Assembly: GCA_947460975.1 (NCBI GenBank)
Contig: CANHGO010000006.1
Coordinates: 1-64,000 of the forward strand
Reading direction: 5' to 3'
DNA: 64,000 bases
From: Cytophagaceae bacterium
Lineage (GTDB): Bacteria; Bacteroidota; Bacteroidia; Cytophagales; Spirosomataceae
Every line of letters starts with the position of its first letter. Within the stretch, counting starts at the first letter, position 1. Made by a program: the position numbers and the translations under genes. Under the pieces are notes generated by a model. It searched no databases. It was given only the letters and a program-made list of their open reading frames with translations, and was not told the origin of the DNA. Below are positions 29,184 to 38,901 of the stretch, piece after piece.

Positions 29184-32114
29184 CTAATCAGCTCTCCTCG
29201 GATCTACTCGCCAGCCTAATTTCCTCAAAGCCTGCACCCGTAAACTACGGTGCTCAAACTCTTCCATAACCACACCTTTCATCCAATAAACCCCGCCTCC
29301 ACGGAAAGAATACTGTTTTAAGTCAGAAGGAAAATGTAAGGTGTCAAAAAACTCGCCCCGAACATCCACAAAATAACCAAAATACATACGCTCCCCCGCC
29401 TTCGTGCGAGTCGGCTTAAGCGTAACCAAATACCCCAATATATCGCCCCGCTCGTAACATAAATCAGCATTCAATAATGTTTCAGGGAGTTCGTCCACCA
29501 AGTCAAAGGGAGAACAGAGCGGAAATCCCAAAATCTCCCACTGATCAAATGCATCCTCGATCTCATCGTGCACCAACTCCGGCAATATCCCTAAATCAGA
29601 AGAATCATCCGCAAACATCTCCATCGAAACCACCTGAGACACCTTTCCCTGAAAACGAGCATGAGCTTCCCAGAGCAAAGGTTTCTTGCCGACACCCAAA
29701 TTCCTAAAAGCCCCCACTCGGATCAATAAAATCGCCTGTTCCAAACCTAATGAAACTCGGTGAACAAAATCATCCCAAGAACGAAATGGCCCTAATTGGC
29801 CCCTAGAGGCAATTAAATCCTGAATGACACGCTTCTCAAGGCCTTTGACATGTACCCAACCTAAGCTAATCACAGAACCCCGAATACTGGTCAAATACCC
29901 ACTCTCATTAATCTCGGGTGCCTCCACCTGCGCGCCACAGCGCCTAGCCTCATGTACATAAAATTCGGTCCGGTAAAATCCCCCAAAATTATTGATCACC
30001 GCCACCATAAATTCCAAGGGATAATAAGTCTTCAGATACAGACTTTGATAACTCTCCACCGCAAATGAAGCCGAATGTGCCTTGGAAAAACTATATCCCG
30101 AAAAACTTTCCATCTGCCTCCACACTTCGCTGGCGACGGCCAACTCATACCCTTTGTCCGCACAATTCACAAAAAAAGCCTCCCGAATCCGATCGAATTC
30201 TGCCCGAGAGCGGTACTTGCCCGACATCCCTCGCCTCAGTACATCCGCCTCCGCCAAACTTAAACCCGCAAAATAATGCGCCACCTTAATCACATCCTCT
30301 TGGTATACCATCACCCCATAGGTTTCTTTCATTAATTCACCCATCAAAGGGTGGACAGGTTCGTAAGAATCGGGCGCATGAAAACGCTCGATATAAGCCT
30401 TCATCATCCCTGAAGAAGCCACCCCCGGACGAATAATCGACGAGGCCGCCACCAGCGTCAAATAATCCTGACACCTTAATTTTTTCAGAAGTTGGCGCAT
30501 CGCAGGCGACTCAATGTAAAAACAACCCATGGTTTCGTGGCGCATCAACTGCCTCCTGACTTGTTCATCGCGCATGAAATCTTGCACGCGGTGAATGTCC
30601 ACATCTTGGCCTCGATTAGCCCGAATGATATCCACCGATTCTTTAATATGCCCTAAACCTCTTTGAGACAATATATCAAACTTTGCAAAACCAATCTCCT
30701 CCGCCACATGCATATCAAATTGGCAAATAGGAAAGCCTTTTGGCATAGGCTCCAAGGCAGTATAATGAGCCAAGGGATGCTCCGAAATCAAAATTCCGCC
30801 CGCATGAATGCTCAAATAATTAGGAAAATCAAGCAACAAACTGCCATACTTAACAATCAAACGCTGAACTTCCGAGCCCACCTCGCGCATCGCAGCCGCC
30901 GGATCAAGCCAAGCATCCACCTCCGCTTTGGGTAAACCGAAAACTTTCGCCAATTCCCGGTAAATCGATTTATCCCGAAAAGTCACATAGGTCGCCAACA
31001 AGCAAACATATTTAGTCCCATAGCGCTTAAAAATATAATCGATAATATCATCCCGCTCATCCCACGAAAAATCAATGTCAAAATCAGGCGGACTAGTCCG
31101 ATGTGGATTAATAAATCGCTCAAAATATAAATCCAAATCCACCGGATCCACATCCGTAATCCCCAAACAATAAGCCACAATTGAATTAGCCCCAGAACCC
31201 CGGCCCACATGAAAATAGCCCCGAGAACGCGCATAACGAATAATATCCCAAGTAATTAAAAAATAAGCATTAAAACCAAGCTCATTAATGACCTTTAACT
31301 CCTTCTCAACCCTCGCCTTAGCCTCTCGGTCCGAACGCGGATACCGATACCGCAATCCCTCATAAGCAAGCTTGGTCAAAAGAGCCAAATCATCCTCCGA
31401 ACTCGACCCAAATAGCACCCGATTTTTAGGCCGTTTAAAATCAAATTCAAAGGAGCAATCCGCTAAAATTCGTTCCGACTCCTCCAGCAAAAACGGATAA
31501 TCTTGGCAGTAATCCGCCAACTCATCCTGCGAGTACATACGCTCATCTTCCTGAGCTTGTGCGTCCACAGAAAGTTTACTCAATAGCGTATTTTCATCGA
31601 TTGCACGCAGCAAACGATGCATCGAAAAACCCCGTTTGTCCAAAAACGTAAAGGGCTGACACCAAACCGTCTTATCCCAATCTTTTTCCTTCCACAAACG
31701 ATTGCGATCACTCGCGCGTACCCCCCAACGCTCATACTCACCTAAATTTTTGAGTTTTTTTTTACGAACCCAAGGGAAAATAGTCCACACTTCCGCCCAC
31801 TCCGGAGGACGCTCAGGCCAAGACTCCTCAGCCAATAAGTAAGTAGAGGCAAAAGCATTAATCTGCGCCATACCATGGGCATTCCGAGCGAGACATATAT
31901 ACATCAACGTATGATTGTTTCTGAATTCCATCCCCAACACAGGTTTGATTCCTGCATCTTGGCACGCCTGAACAAAATCGAACACCCCAGAGGCTCGGTG
32001 AATATCCGTCAACGCCAGCGTTTTTATTCCATGCTTCACAGCCGCTTCCACCAATTGCTCCGGCGAAAGCGTTCCATAACGCAAGCTATAATAGGAATGG
32101 CAATTCAAATACAT
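29184..32114 (-). CDS. dnaE2: DNA polymerase III alpha subunit, accessory/error-prone DnaE2-like
   Basis: 976 aa; PHP-like N-terminus (NCHSYYSLRYGTLSPEQLVEAA), catalytic SPPDFDIDFSWDERD, GRGSGANSIVAYCLGI; operonic with dinB. Confidence 0.9.
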   Translation of the reverse strand: MYLNCHSYYSLRYGTLSPEQLVEAAVKHGIKTLALTDIHRASGVFDFVQACQDAGIKPVLGMEFRNNHTLMYICLARNAHGMAQINAFASTYLLAEESWPERPPEWAEVWTIFPWVRKKKLKNLGEYERWGVRASDRNRLWKEKDWDKTVWCQPFTFLDKRGFSMHRLLRAIDENTLLSKLSVDAQAQEDERMYSQDELADYCQDYPFLLEESERILADCSFEFDFKRPKNRVLFGSSSEDDLALLTKLAYEGLRYRYPRSDREAKARVEKELKVINELGFNAYFLITWDIIRYARSRGYFHVGRGSGANSIVAYCLGITDVDPVDLDLYFERFINPHRTSPPDFDIDFSWDERDDIIDYIFKRYGTKYVCLLATYVTFRDKSIYRELAKVFGLPKAEVDAWLDPAAAMREVGSEVQRLIVKYGSLLLDFPNYLSIHAGGILISEHPLAHYTALEPMPKGFPICQFDMHVAEEIGFAKFDILSQRGLGHIKESVDIIRANRGQDVDIHRVQDFMRDEQVRRQLMRHETMGCFYIESPAMRQLLKKLRCQDYLTLVAASSIIRPGVASSGMMKAYIERFHAPDSYEPVHPLMGELMKETYGVMVYQEDVIKVAHYFAGLSLAEADVLRRGMSGKYRSRAEFDRIREAFFVNCADKGYELAVASEVWRQMESFSGYSFSKAHSASFAVESYQSLYLKTYYPLEFMVAVINNFGGFYRTEFYVHEARRCGAQVEAPEINESGYLTSIRGSVISLGWVHVKGLEKRVIQDLIASRGQLGPFRSWDDFVHRVSLGLEQAILLIRVGAFRNLGVGKKPLLWEAHARFQGKVSQVVSMEMFADDSSDLGILPELVHDEIEDAFDQWEILGFPLCSPFDLVDELPETLLNADLCYERGDILGYLVTLKPTRTKAGERMYFGYFVDVRGEFFDTLHFPSDLKQYSFRGGGVYWMKGVVMEEFEHRSLRVQALRKLGWRVDPRRAD

Positions 32115-32116
32115 GT

Positions 32117-33307
32117 TTATTCGTCCGTTTTAGCAGGTAATCGATTTCTGCGTTCTCCGCTCCCCATGAATCCACTAGCCCTTAAAATAGAAAAATCTCC
32201 ATAGCGATTTCTTAATTTGTCCATCGCCCCATACAAAGGCACCAGCCGAGCACCCTCATCAAAAATCTGCAACTGCTCTTGCCCCTGCCATAGTTTTGAA
32301 AAGCGAACGCCTATAAGTCGGATCAATAAACGTCGATCATACAGTTTTTCAAAAAGCTCCTGAACCGCAGGAATCAGTCGGTGATCACTGGCCGAAGCAG
32401 GAATACTGATTTGTCGGGTATGGGTATCGAAATTCGAGTACCTCAACTTCACCGTCACACAAGCCGTGCATTGCCCAAGCTTACGTAAATCATACGCTAA
32501 TTGCTCCGTCAACGAACCCAAAATACGGCGCAGCAAAACCACATCCGTACTATCTTGTTCAAACGTGATTTCCTTCGACAAAGACTTCTGCTCAGAATAA
32601 GGAACCACAGGCCTCAAATCGATCCCATTAGCCCGCTCCCAAAGAACAGTCCCCGATTTCCCAAAAGTCTTTTCCAATATTTTCAAAGGCATCTGACTCA
32701 AAGTACCCACATGAACAATGCCCATATTACGCAAGGTTTGAGAAGTAACCGCACCGATCATCGGAATCTTCCCCACCGGCATAGGGGCTAAAAATGATTT
32801 TTCCTGGCCCGATACTACCTGAAATTCCCCCGCCGGTTTAACGTGATTGGTGGCCACTTTTGATACGGTCTTGTTGACCGATAACCCAAAAGACATCTGC
32901 AAACCAATCTCCTTTTTTATCCGATTTCGAAGGTCTTGAGCAAAAGCATAAGAACCAAAAAACCGTTCCATGCCGGTCATATCAAGGTAAAATTCGTCAA
33001 TAGAAGCCTTTTCAACTAAAGGAGCTCTCCCCATAATTAGCGAGGTCACCGCCTCTGAATGTTGGGTATACGCATCAAAATCCCCCCGCAAGACAATCGC
33101 ATCCGGACATAACTTCAAGGCCATCTTCATGGGCATAGCCGAACGTACCCCAAAAGCCCGCGTTTCATAACTGCATGCCGCCACCACCCCACGGTCTGAC
33201 ATTCCACCCACAATGACCGGTTTTCCCACAAGCCTAGTATCACGGAGACGCTCCACCGAAACAAAAAAACTGTCCAAATCCATGTGCACAATGGCGCGTT
33301 CTTGCAT
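32117..33307 (-). CDS. dinB: Y-family DNA polymerase (Pol IV/DinB-like)
   Basis: 396 aa; VHMDLDSFFVSVE, ACSYETRAFGVRSAMPMKMA, ASIDEFYLDMTG catalytic motifs; clamp-binding-like QLQIFD. Confidence 0.95.
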   Translation of the reverse strand: MQERAIVHMDLDSFFVSVERLRDTRLVGKPVIVGGMSDRGVVAACSYETRAFGVRSAMPMKMALKLCPDAIVLRGDFDAYTQHSEAVTSLIMGRAPLVEKASIDEFYLDMTGMERFFGSYAFAQDLRNRIKKEIGLQMSFGLSVNKTVSKVATNHVKPAGEFQVVSGQEKSFLAPMPVGKIPMIGAVTSQTLRNMGIVHVGTLSQMPLKILEKTFGKSGTVLWERANGIDLRPVVPYSEQKSLSKEITFEQDSTDVVLLRRILGSLTEQLAYDLRKLGQCTACVTVKLRYSNFDTHTRQISIPASASDHRLIPAVQELFEKLYDRRLLIRLIGVRFSKLWQGQEQLQIFDEGARLVPLYGAMDKLRNRYGDFSILRASGFMGSGERRNRLPAKTDE

Positions 33308-33325
33308 AAAATTGGTAGATATTTG

Positions 33326-33340
33326 GGTATTTTGAATACC
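33326..33340. promoter_or_regulatory. Candidate repressor operator, perfect inverted repeat GGTATT-TTG-AATACC
   Basis: 6-bp perfect arms, 3-nt spacer, in the 108-bp divergent promoter between dinB and the S24 repressor gene. Confidence 0.5.
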
Positions 33341-33415
33341 TTTCGTAACTTCGAAAAGATTATCAATAGAATTCAGCTACGAATTTTATCCATTTTAGTT
33401 TAATAAGCAAATCTT

Positions 33416-34117
33416 ATGAGTACTTTTTTTAGTCAGAATTTACGTTTTTTACGCAGCAAAATGTCGGAGAAAACTTCTCAAGAAAAACTAGCTGAATTAC
33501 TGAATATTAAGAAGCCAACCTTAGGCTCATACGAATCCGGAAGAGCCGAGCCTAAATACATCGATTTGATCCTATTGGCTCAGTTTTTCAATGTTGAGGT
33601 GGACGAATTACTCAAAGAAGATTTAGCCCAGAGAATACCCGGATTAGCGAATAAGCCTAAGCTACGAATTTTAGCCACTACGGTAGATTCAAATAATGAA
33701 GAGAATATCGAGATGGTGCCCATCAAGGCTTTGGCTGGTTATACCGCCTCCTACGATGACCTCGAATTCATCCAAGAACTGCCTACATTCCAAGTCCCTT
33801 TTCTACCCCGTGATAAAAAATACCGCGTTTTCCCGATCAAAGGGGAATCTATGTTACCCTTAAAGCCTAACTCCCTCGTGTTTGCCGAATATGTGGAAGA
33901 TTGGAAATCGATCAAGGATGATACGATTTGCATCGTAGTCACGAGAGAAGAAGGAGTGGTTTTGAAAAAAATCATCAATCACCTAGAAGCCAAGAGTATC
34001 CTGATTTTAAAATCGACCAATCCCATATACGATCCATATCCCATCTTAGGAGCTGAAATCCAAGAAATATGGAAGTTTGCGGGTTATTTTCATAGCGATT
34101 TTCCTACGAACGAATAG
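33416..34117 (+). CDS. XRE-HTH / S24 peptidase (LexA/CI-like) repressor
   Basis: 233 aa; HTH (TSQEKLAELLNIKKPTLGSYESGRAEP), ALAG candidate cleavage site, GESMLP serine and VVLKKI lysine motifs. Confidence 0.92.
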   Translation: MSTFFSQNLRFLRSKMSEKTSQEKLAELLNIKKPTLGSYESGRAEPKYIDLILLAQFFNVEVDELLKEDLAQRIPGLANKPKLRILATTVDSNNEENIEMVPIKALAGYTASYDDLEFIQELPTFQVPFLPRDKKYRVFPIKGESMLPLKPNSLVFAEYVEDWKSIKDDTICIVVTREEGVVLKKIINHLEAKSILILKSTNPIYDPYPILGAEIQEIWKFAGYFHSDFPTNE

Positions 34118-34214
34118 AAAGCCAAAGCCTTCAAAACATATCTCTTCGCTAAAATACGCGAGTAATCAGCAGCTTTGAACTCAAATGTCGCACCTATTAC
34201 ATTAGCCAAAAATC

Positions 34215-36329
34215 ATGTCCAACCTATTTTCCAAAATATCCACTGCGCTTCAAATCAGCGAAAACCAAGTACGAAAAACCATCGCTTTACTGGACGAAGG
34301 GGCCACAATACCTTTTATCTCTCGCTATCGCAAAGAAATGACAGGAAGTTTGGATGAAGTTCAGGTAGCTGCTATTCGGGATCTAAGGGACCAATATGTG
34401 GAATTGGAAAAACGGCGTGACGCTATTTTAAAATCTTTGCTAGAGTTAGAAAAACTGACTCCGGAATTAGAGAAAGCGGTACGAGCGGCTGAAACATTAG
34501 CCAAACTAGAAGATATCTATTTGCCCTACAAACCTAAACGTAAAACTCGTGCGATGGCTGCCCGTGAAAAAGGTTTGCAGGAACTGGCTGATAAATTATA
34601 CCAACAAGGCCTTATTGCCCCAGAAGCATTAGCGGTTAATTACCTGGATCAGGTGGCGAACGTCGACGAAGCCCTTGCCGGAGCTCGAGATATTTTGGCT
34701 GAAGAAATGATGGAAACAGCGGAAGCTAGAGAGGAAGCAAGGAATTTATTTACTCGTAAAACGACCGTAAAGTCTAGTATCGCCAGAGGAAAACAAGAGG
34801 CGGGAATCAAATACAAAGACTATTTCGATTGGTCTGAATCTCTCGCACAAGCCCCTTCACATCGGATTTTAGCTTTATTTAGAGGCGAAAATGAAGGTTT
34901 TTTAAACCTGAGTTTGCTGGGGCCCGATGAAGAAGTCCTTACCAAACTAGAGCGCAGATTCATCACAGGCAATAATTCCTGCGCCAAGCAAGTGGAAATG
35001 GCCATTCAAGATGGGTACAAGCGTTTATTGATGCCTGCCATGGAAACGGAAGTACGGGCTGAAGCTAAAAAACGAGCCGACGAGAACGCGATACGTGTAT
35101 TTGCTGAAAATATCAGGCAATTACTTTTAGCGGCTCCCTTAGGCCAAAAGCGTGTTTTGGCATTAGACCCTGGATTTAGAACAGGATGCAAAGTCGTATG
35201 CCTGGACGAACAAGGGAGCTTATTGGCCAATACAGCGATTTACCCTCACACAGGTCCTGGACAAGCTTCCGAAGCGGCTGAAACCATTAAAGATTGGGTG
35301 AAAAAATACCAAATTCAGGCCATTGCCATTGGTAATGGAACAGCGGGAAGAGAAACGGAAACTTTTGTTCGCAACTTAAATTTGAACGGCATCCATATTA
35401 TTATGGTGAACGAAAGCGGCGCTTCCATCTATTCGGCCTCCGAAGTCGCAAGAGATGAATTTCCAGATAAAGATGTGACCGTTCGAGGCGCTGTTTCTAT
35501 CGGTCGTAGACTGATGGATCCACTCGCTGAGTTAGTCAAAATTGACGCAAAGTCGATTGGCGTAGGCCAATACCAACATGATGTAGATCAAAAAAAATTA
35601 CAAGCTTCGTTGGACGACACAGTGGTGTCATGTGTCAATTTAGTTGGCGTAGAACTTAACACCGCCTCCAAACAGATTTTATCCTATGTATCAGGCCTAG
35701 GTCCCCAACTGGCTCAAAATATTATTGACTACCGGACAAAAAATGGTCCCTTTGTCAAGCGTTCTGACCTTAAAAAAGTGACAAGGTTAGGAGAAAAAGC
35801 CTTTGAGCAAGCCGCAGCTTTCTTGCGCATTCGACATGCGAAAAATCCGTTAGATGCGAGTGCCGTTCACCCTGAGCGCTATGAGATAGTCGAAAAAATG
35901 GCCAAAGATCTACATTGTAAAGTCGCCGATCTTTTGGCAGATGAATCACTGCGCAAGCAAATTCAATTAAGCCAATATGTAACGTCAGATGTGGGGATGC
36001 CCACATTAACCGATATCATTTCAGAACTGGCCAAACCAGGCCTCGACCCACGCGAAAAATTTGAGGCATTTGAGTTTGCCGATGGAGTAAATAATATCAA
36101 AGATTTACGGATTGGCATGACCTTGCCTGGGATTGTGACCAACATTACCAATTTTGGGGCTTTTGTGGATATTGGGGTACACCAAGATGGTTTGGTGCAC
36201 GTAAGCCAACTAGCCGACAAGTTTGTCAAGGATCCCAATGAAGTGGTGAAAGTATCACAAAAGGTGATGGTGCGTGTCACCGAAGTGGATGAAGCCAGAA
36301 AGAGAATTGCCCTAAGCATGAAGAGCTAA
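34215..36329 (+). CDS. tex: Tex-like RNA-binding transcription accessory protein
   Basis: 704 aa; ATIPFISRYRKEMTGSLDE, ALDPGFRTGCKVV, C-terminal S1 domain (GIVTNITNFGAFVDIGVHQDGLVHVSQL). Confidence 0.96.
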   Translation: MSNLFSKISTALQISENQVRKTIALLDEGATIPFISRYRKEMTGSLDEVQVAAIRDLRDQYVELEKRRDAILKSLLELEKLTPELEKAVRAAETLAKLEDIYLPYKPKRKTRAMAAREKGLQELADKLYQQGLIAPEALAVNYLDQVANVDEALAGARDILAEEMMETAEAREEARNLFTRKTTVKSSIARGKQEAGIKYKDYFDWSESLAQAPSHRILALFRGENEGFLNLSLLGPDEEVLTKLERRFITGNNSCAKQVEMAIQDGYKRLLMPAMETEVRAEAKKRADENAIRVFAENIRQLLLAAPLGQKRVLALDPGFRTGCKVVCLDEQGSLLANTAIYPHTGPGQASEAAETIKDWVKKYQIQAIAIGNGTAGRETETFVRNLNLNGIHIIMVNESGASIYSASEVARDEFPDKDVTVRGAVSIGRRLMDPLAELVKIDAKSIGVGQYQHDVDQKKLQASLDDTVVSCVNLVGVELNTASKQILSYVSGLGPQLAQNIIDYRTKNGPFVKRSDLKKVTRLGEKAFEQAAAFLRIRHAKNPLDASAVHPERYEIVEKMAKDLHCKVADLLADESLRKQIQLSQYVTSDVGMPTLTDIISELAKPGLDPREKFEAFEFADGVNNIKDLRIGMTLPGIVTNITNFGAFVDIGVHQDGLVHVSQLADKFVKDPNEVVKVSQKVMVRVTEVDEARKRIALSMKS

Positions 36330-36422
36330 TTGGCAAGCTATATTGATTTTTGATACCGAAGAAATATCGCCTACCCCATTAAGGTGCAAACCATATTCTC
36401 CGGTACCTAACATCTTAAAAAT

Positions 36423-36635
36423 TTACTTTTTAGCCAATTTTAATTCCATCGTGCACTGAGGACATTTGCCTTTTTTAGCATAGGTTTTAGTCCCCTCGCA
36501 TTTCATCGGACACTGATAAGCTTCTTTTTTGTCCGCTGCAGTTTCCTTTTTTTCAACTTTCGTTGCTTCTTGCTGTTGAGCCATCGCTCCAAACATTCCT
36601 GCCATCAAAGTGGCCATTAACATCATTTTTTTCAT
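36423..36635 (-). CDS. Small secreted heavy-metal-binding-domain protein
   Basis: 70 aa; signal peptide; YQCPMKCEGTKTYAKKGKCPQCTMELK motif. Confidence 0.8.
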   Translation of the reverse strand: MKKMMLMATLMAGMFGAMAQQQEATKVEKKETAADKKEAYQCPMKCEGTKTYAKKGKCPQCTMELKLAKK

Positions 36636-36642
36636 GTTGAAT

Positions 36643-38862
36643 TTATTTTATTTTAAATCGTATTCCTGAGTAAATCATTCGGCCGACAATCGGCCCCCAA
36701 ACCATCGTTGCATCAAAATAACGACTAAACGGATCTGTCGCATACATTAAAGGATTTGTTTGCGTAAAATTACTAAGATTTTCTCCGCCAACATACCATT
36801 CCCATTGCTTAAATTGCCTAGTCACCTGTGCGTAGATGGTAGAAAAAGCTGGGGAAATGACCAAGGGAGAATTGGGTTCATGTGCGTGTCCGGCAGCTGC
36901 ATTGGGAATACGCCTTTCTCCATTCCACTGCCAAGTTAAATCAAATTTCCATTTTGACATCGTAGTCTCATAACCCATATTCAACAAAACTCGTTCCTTA
37001 TTCACAAAGGGTTTCGCCAAACGGCTCAAGCTACCATTGGAACTAATGTAGTCCGATTGCACATCTTGCCAGCGGTAAGCTGCTTTAAGCTCAAAACGCT
37101 TAAATGGACTATAATTAAATTCTAGTTGCACGCTATTTGCAAAAGACACCCCCGGACTTGAATACATACGAATCAGACCAGAGGTCTCCATATCGACCAA
37201 CCATTGTTGCTCAAAATCAGTTCGATATGCGTCAAAAACAAAATTTGCTTTTCTTGTGCCTAGCATCAAATTTTTAGTCAATGACAAACCGTAGTTCCAG
37301 GATTTCTCGATTGGACTTAAATTACCCATCAATTGGATTCTTCGTCCATTCGCTAAAAAACCCATGTTTTCAGCGATTGGATTCACGCGGCGCCAACCTT
37401 TTCCTGCAGACAATCTAAAAATCCAATCGGATGAAATATCCCACTTAAGGTGCATCCTAGGTGTCCATTGGGTGCCTAATTGATTATGAAAATCGACTCG
37501 TTGGCCCACAACTAACAACAATACATTAGGAACCGTTAAGGCATATTCTCCAAAAAATCCAGGTACCATTTCAGTACGCGCAAAAGCCGAATCTATGTAC
37601 GATTCTTGATAAGAATCATATAAAAAGCTTGCACCCGCTTTCCAGCCATGGTTTGTGTTTCCAATGATGGACTGATAAATTAAATTCCCATACATGCTTT
37701 GCTCGCGACCTCGATAATTTTTAAAGGCAAAGTAAGAATCGTTATCATGTTGGTTTGCATTCAAAATTAAACCAAGACCCTTCCAAGGCTTCAATTGGAA
37801 TAGTCGGGCTATTTTAGAAAAAGCTTCCCAACGAGACGTCTTGCTTCCAAAACCATATACTAAATAGCGGTTGGATGATAAGTCCTCAAAATTCATTTGA
37901 CCAGCCACCCTATTTTCATGTAAATAACTGGCCCCCCACTGAACAATCCATTGATCTGTCGCATACTTCCAGCGATTTAAAACATTGGCAAACGTAAAAA
38001 GTGGCTGATCCATAAAGCCATCTTTATTCCCATCGGTCCTTGCTGCTTGTTGAGAAAAATGGGTAAAAACACCCATAGAAAGTTTATCGTTAAATTTGTG
38101 TGCCGCTTGTTGGTTTATTTCATAGCGACCCTGAGAATTCACATAGGTATTTAAAAAATAGGCCTCAGAAGTATCAGGTTTGGCTAACTCAATATTTATT
38201 CCACCCGTCATGGATTCATAGCCATTGGCCACCGAACTAACCCCTTTACTTAAATCAATGGATTTTATCCAAGTTCCAGGCAAATAACTTAGGCCATAGG
38301 TAGATTTCAAACCCCGGATGGATGGCATATTTTCAAGGTTTGTCTGGACATAATTCCCTGATAAACCCAATAATTGGATTTGCTTAGCCCCAGTTACCCC
38401 ATCTGTAAAGTTGACCGATACACTCGCATTCGTTTCAAAACTTTCAGATAAATTGCAACATGCGGCTTTTGCCAAAGTCTTCATCGTCAAAACCTCTCTT
38501 TGAAGTAACGACATGTTGTCTTGTTGGCCCGGATTAGCCAATACCCGAACCTCATATAATTCATTGGTTTTTGCCCACAAATGAATGTGCTGAAAGGCAG
38601 ATTTTTCAACCCAAACAGAATCGGTTTGAAATCCAACGTAAGTAGTAACAAGCCAACCGGGAAATTTACCTGCCGACAATTTAAACATGCCCCCAGCAGT
38701 GGTGAGCACAGCGACGCGAGTAGGTTTATAAACGACAGAGGCGCCAATAAGGTCTTCCATGTTTCCAGCGGAATCCAAACTCATCACACGTCCAGTGATT
38801 TCTTGGCCCCATAATCCAAAGGGCGCTAGTAATAAAAGATAAATAATTATTTTTTTGTACAT
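36643..38862 (-). CDS. TonB-dependent receptor, probably metal/copper-associated
   Basis: 739 aa; carboxypeptidase-like N-terminus, plug domain (AACCNLSESFETNASVSVNFTDGVTGAKQIQLLGLSGNYVQ), C-terminal beta-barrel. Confidence 0.88.
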   Translation of the reverse strand: MYKKIIIYLLLLAPFGLWGQEITGRVMSLDSAGNMEDLIGASVVYKPTRVAVLTTAGGMFKLSAGKFPGWLVTTYVGFQTDSVWVEKSAFQHIHLWAKTNELYEVRVLANPGQQDNMSLLQREVLTMKTLAKAACCNLSESFETNASVSVNFTDGVTGAKQIQLLGLSGNYVQTNLENMPSIRGLKSTYGLSYLPGTWIKSIDLSKGVSSVANGYESMTGGINIELAKPDTSEAYFLNTYVNSQGRYEINQQAAHKFNDKLSMGVFTHFSQQAARTDGNKDGFMDQPLFTFANVLNRWKYATDQWIVQWGASYLHENRVAGQMNFEDLSSNRYLVYGFGSKTSRWEAFSKIARLFQLKPWKGLGLILNANQHDNDSYFAFKNYRGREQSMYGNLIYQSIIGNTNHGWKAGASFLYDSYQESYIDSAFARTEMVPGFFGEYALTVPNVLLLVVGQRVDFHNQLGTQWTPRMHLKWDISSDWIFRLSAGKGWRRVNPIAENMGFLANGRRIQLMGNLSPIEKSWNYGLSLTKNLMLGTRKANFVFDAYRTDFEQQWLVDMETSGLIRMYSSPGVSFANSVQLEFNYSPFKRFELKAAYRWQDVQSDYISSNGSLSRLAKPFVNKERVLLNMGYETTMSKWKFDLTWQWNGERRIPNAAAGHAHEPNSPLVISPAFSTIYAQVTRQFKQWEWYVGGENLSNFTQTNPLMYATDPFSRYFDATMVWGPIVGRMIYSGIRFKIK

Positions 38863-38901
38863 CGTTTTTGATTTAAATGAGTGAATAAAAACTCAAAAAA
38901 A

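Noticed and set aside
30065-30289. Three overlapping + strand ORFs (30065-30289, 30075-30263, 30082-30276)
   Set aside because: All antisense to the clear dnaE coding frame; Pro/Ser/His-rich low-quality translations; explained by stop-poor composition.
29184-34117. Possible prophage remnant because of the CI-like S24 repressor
   Set aside because: No integrase, structural or lysis genes nearby; flanked by msrB and tex, so a chromosomal damage-response cassette fits better.
35963-36319. 118-aa minus-strand ORF opposite the Tex S1 domain
   Set aside because: Antisense shadow ORF; no independent support.
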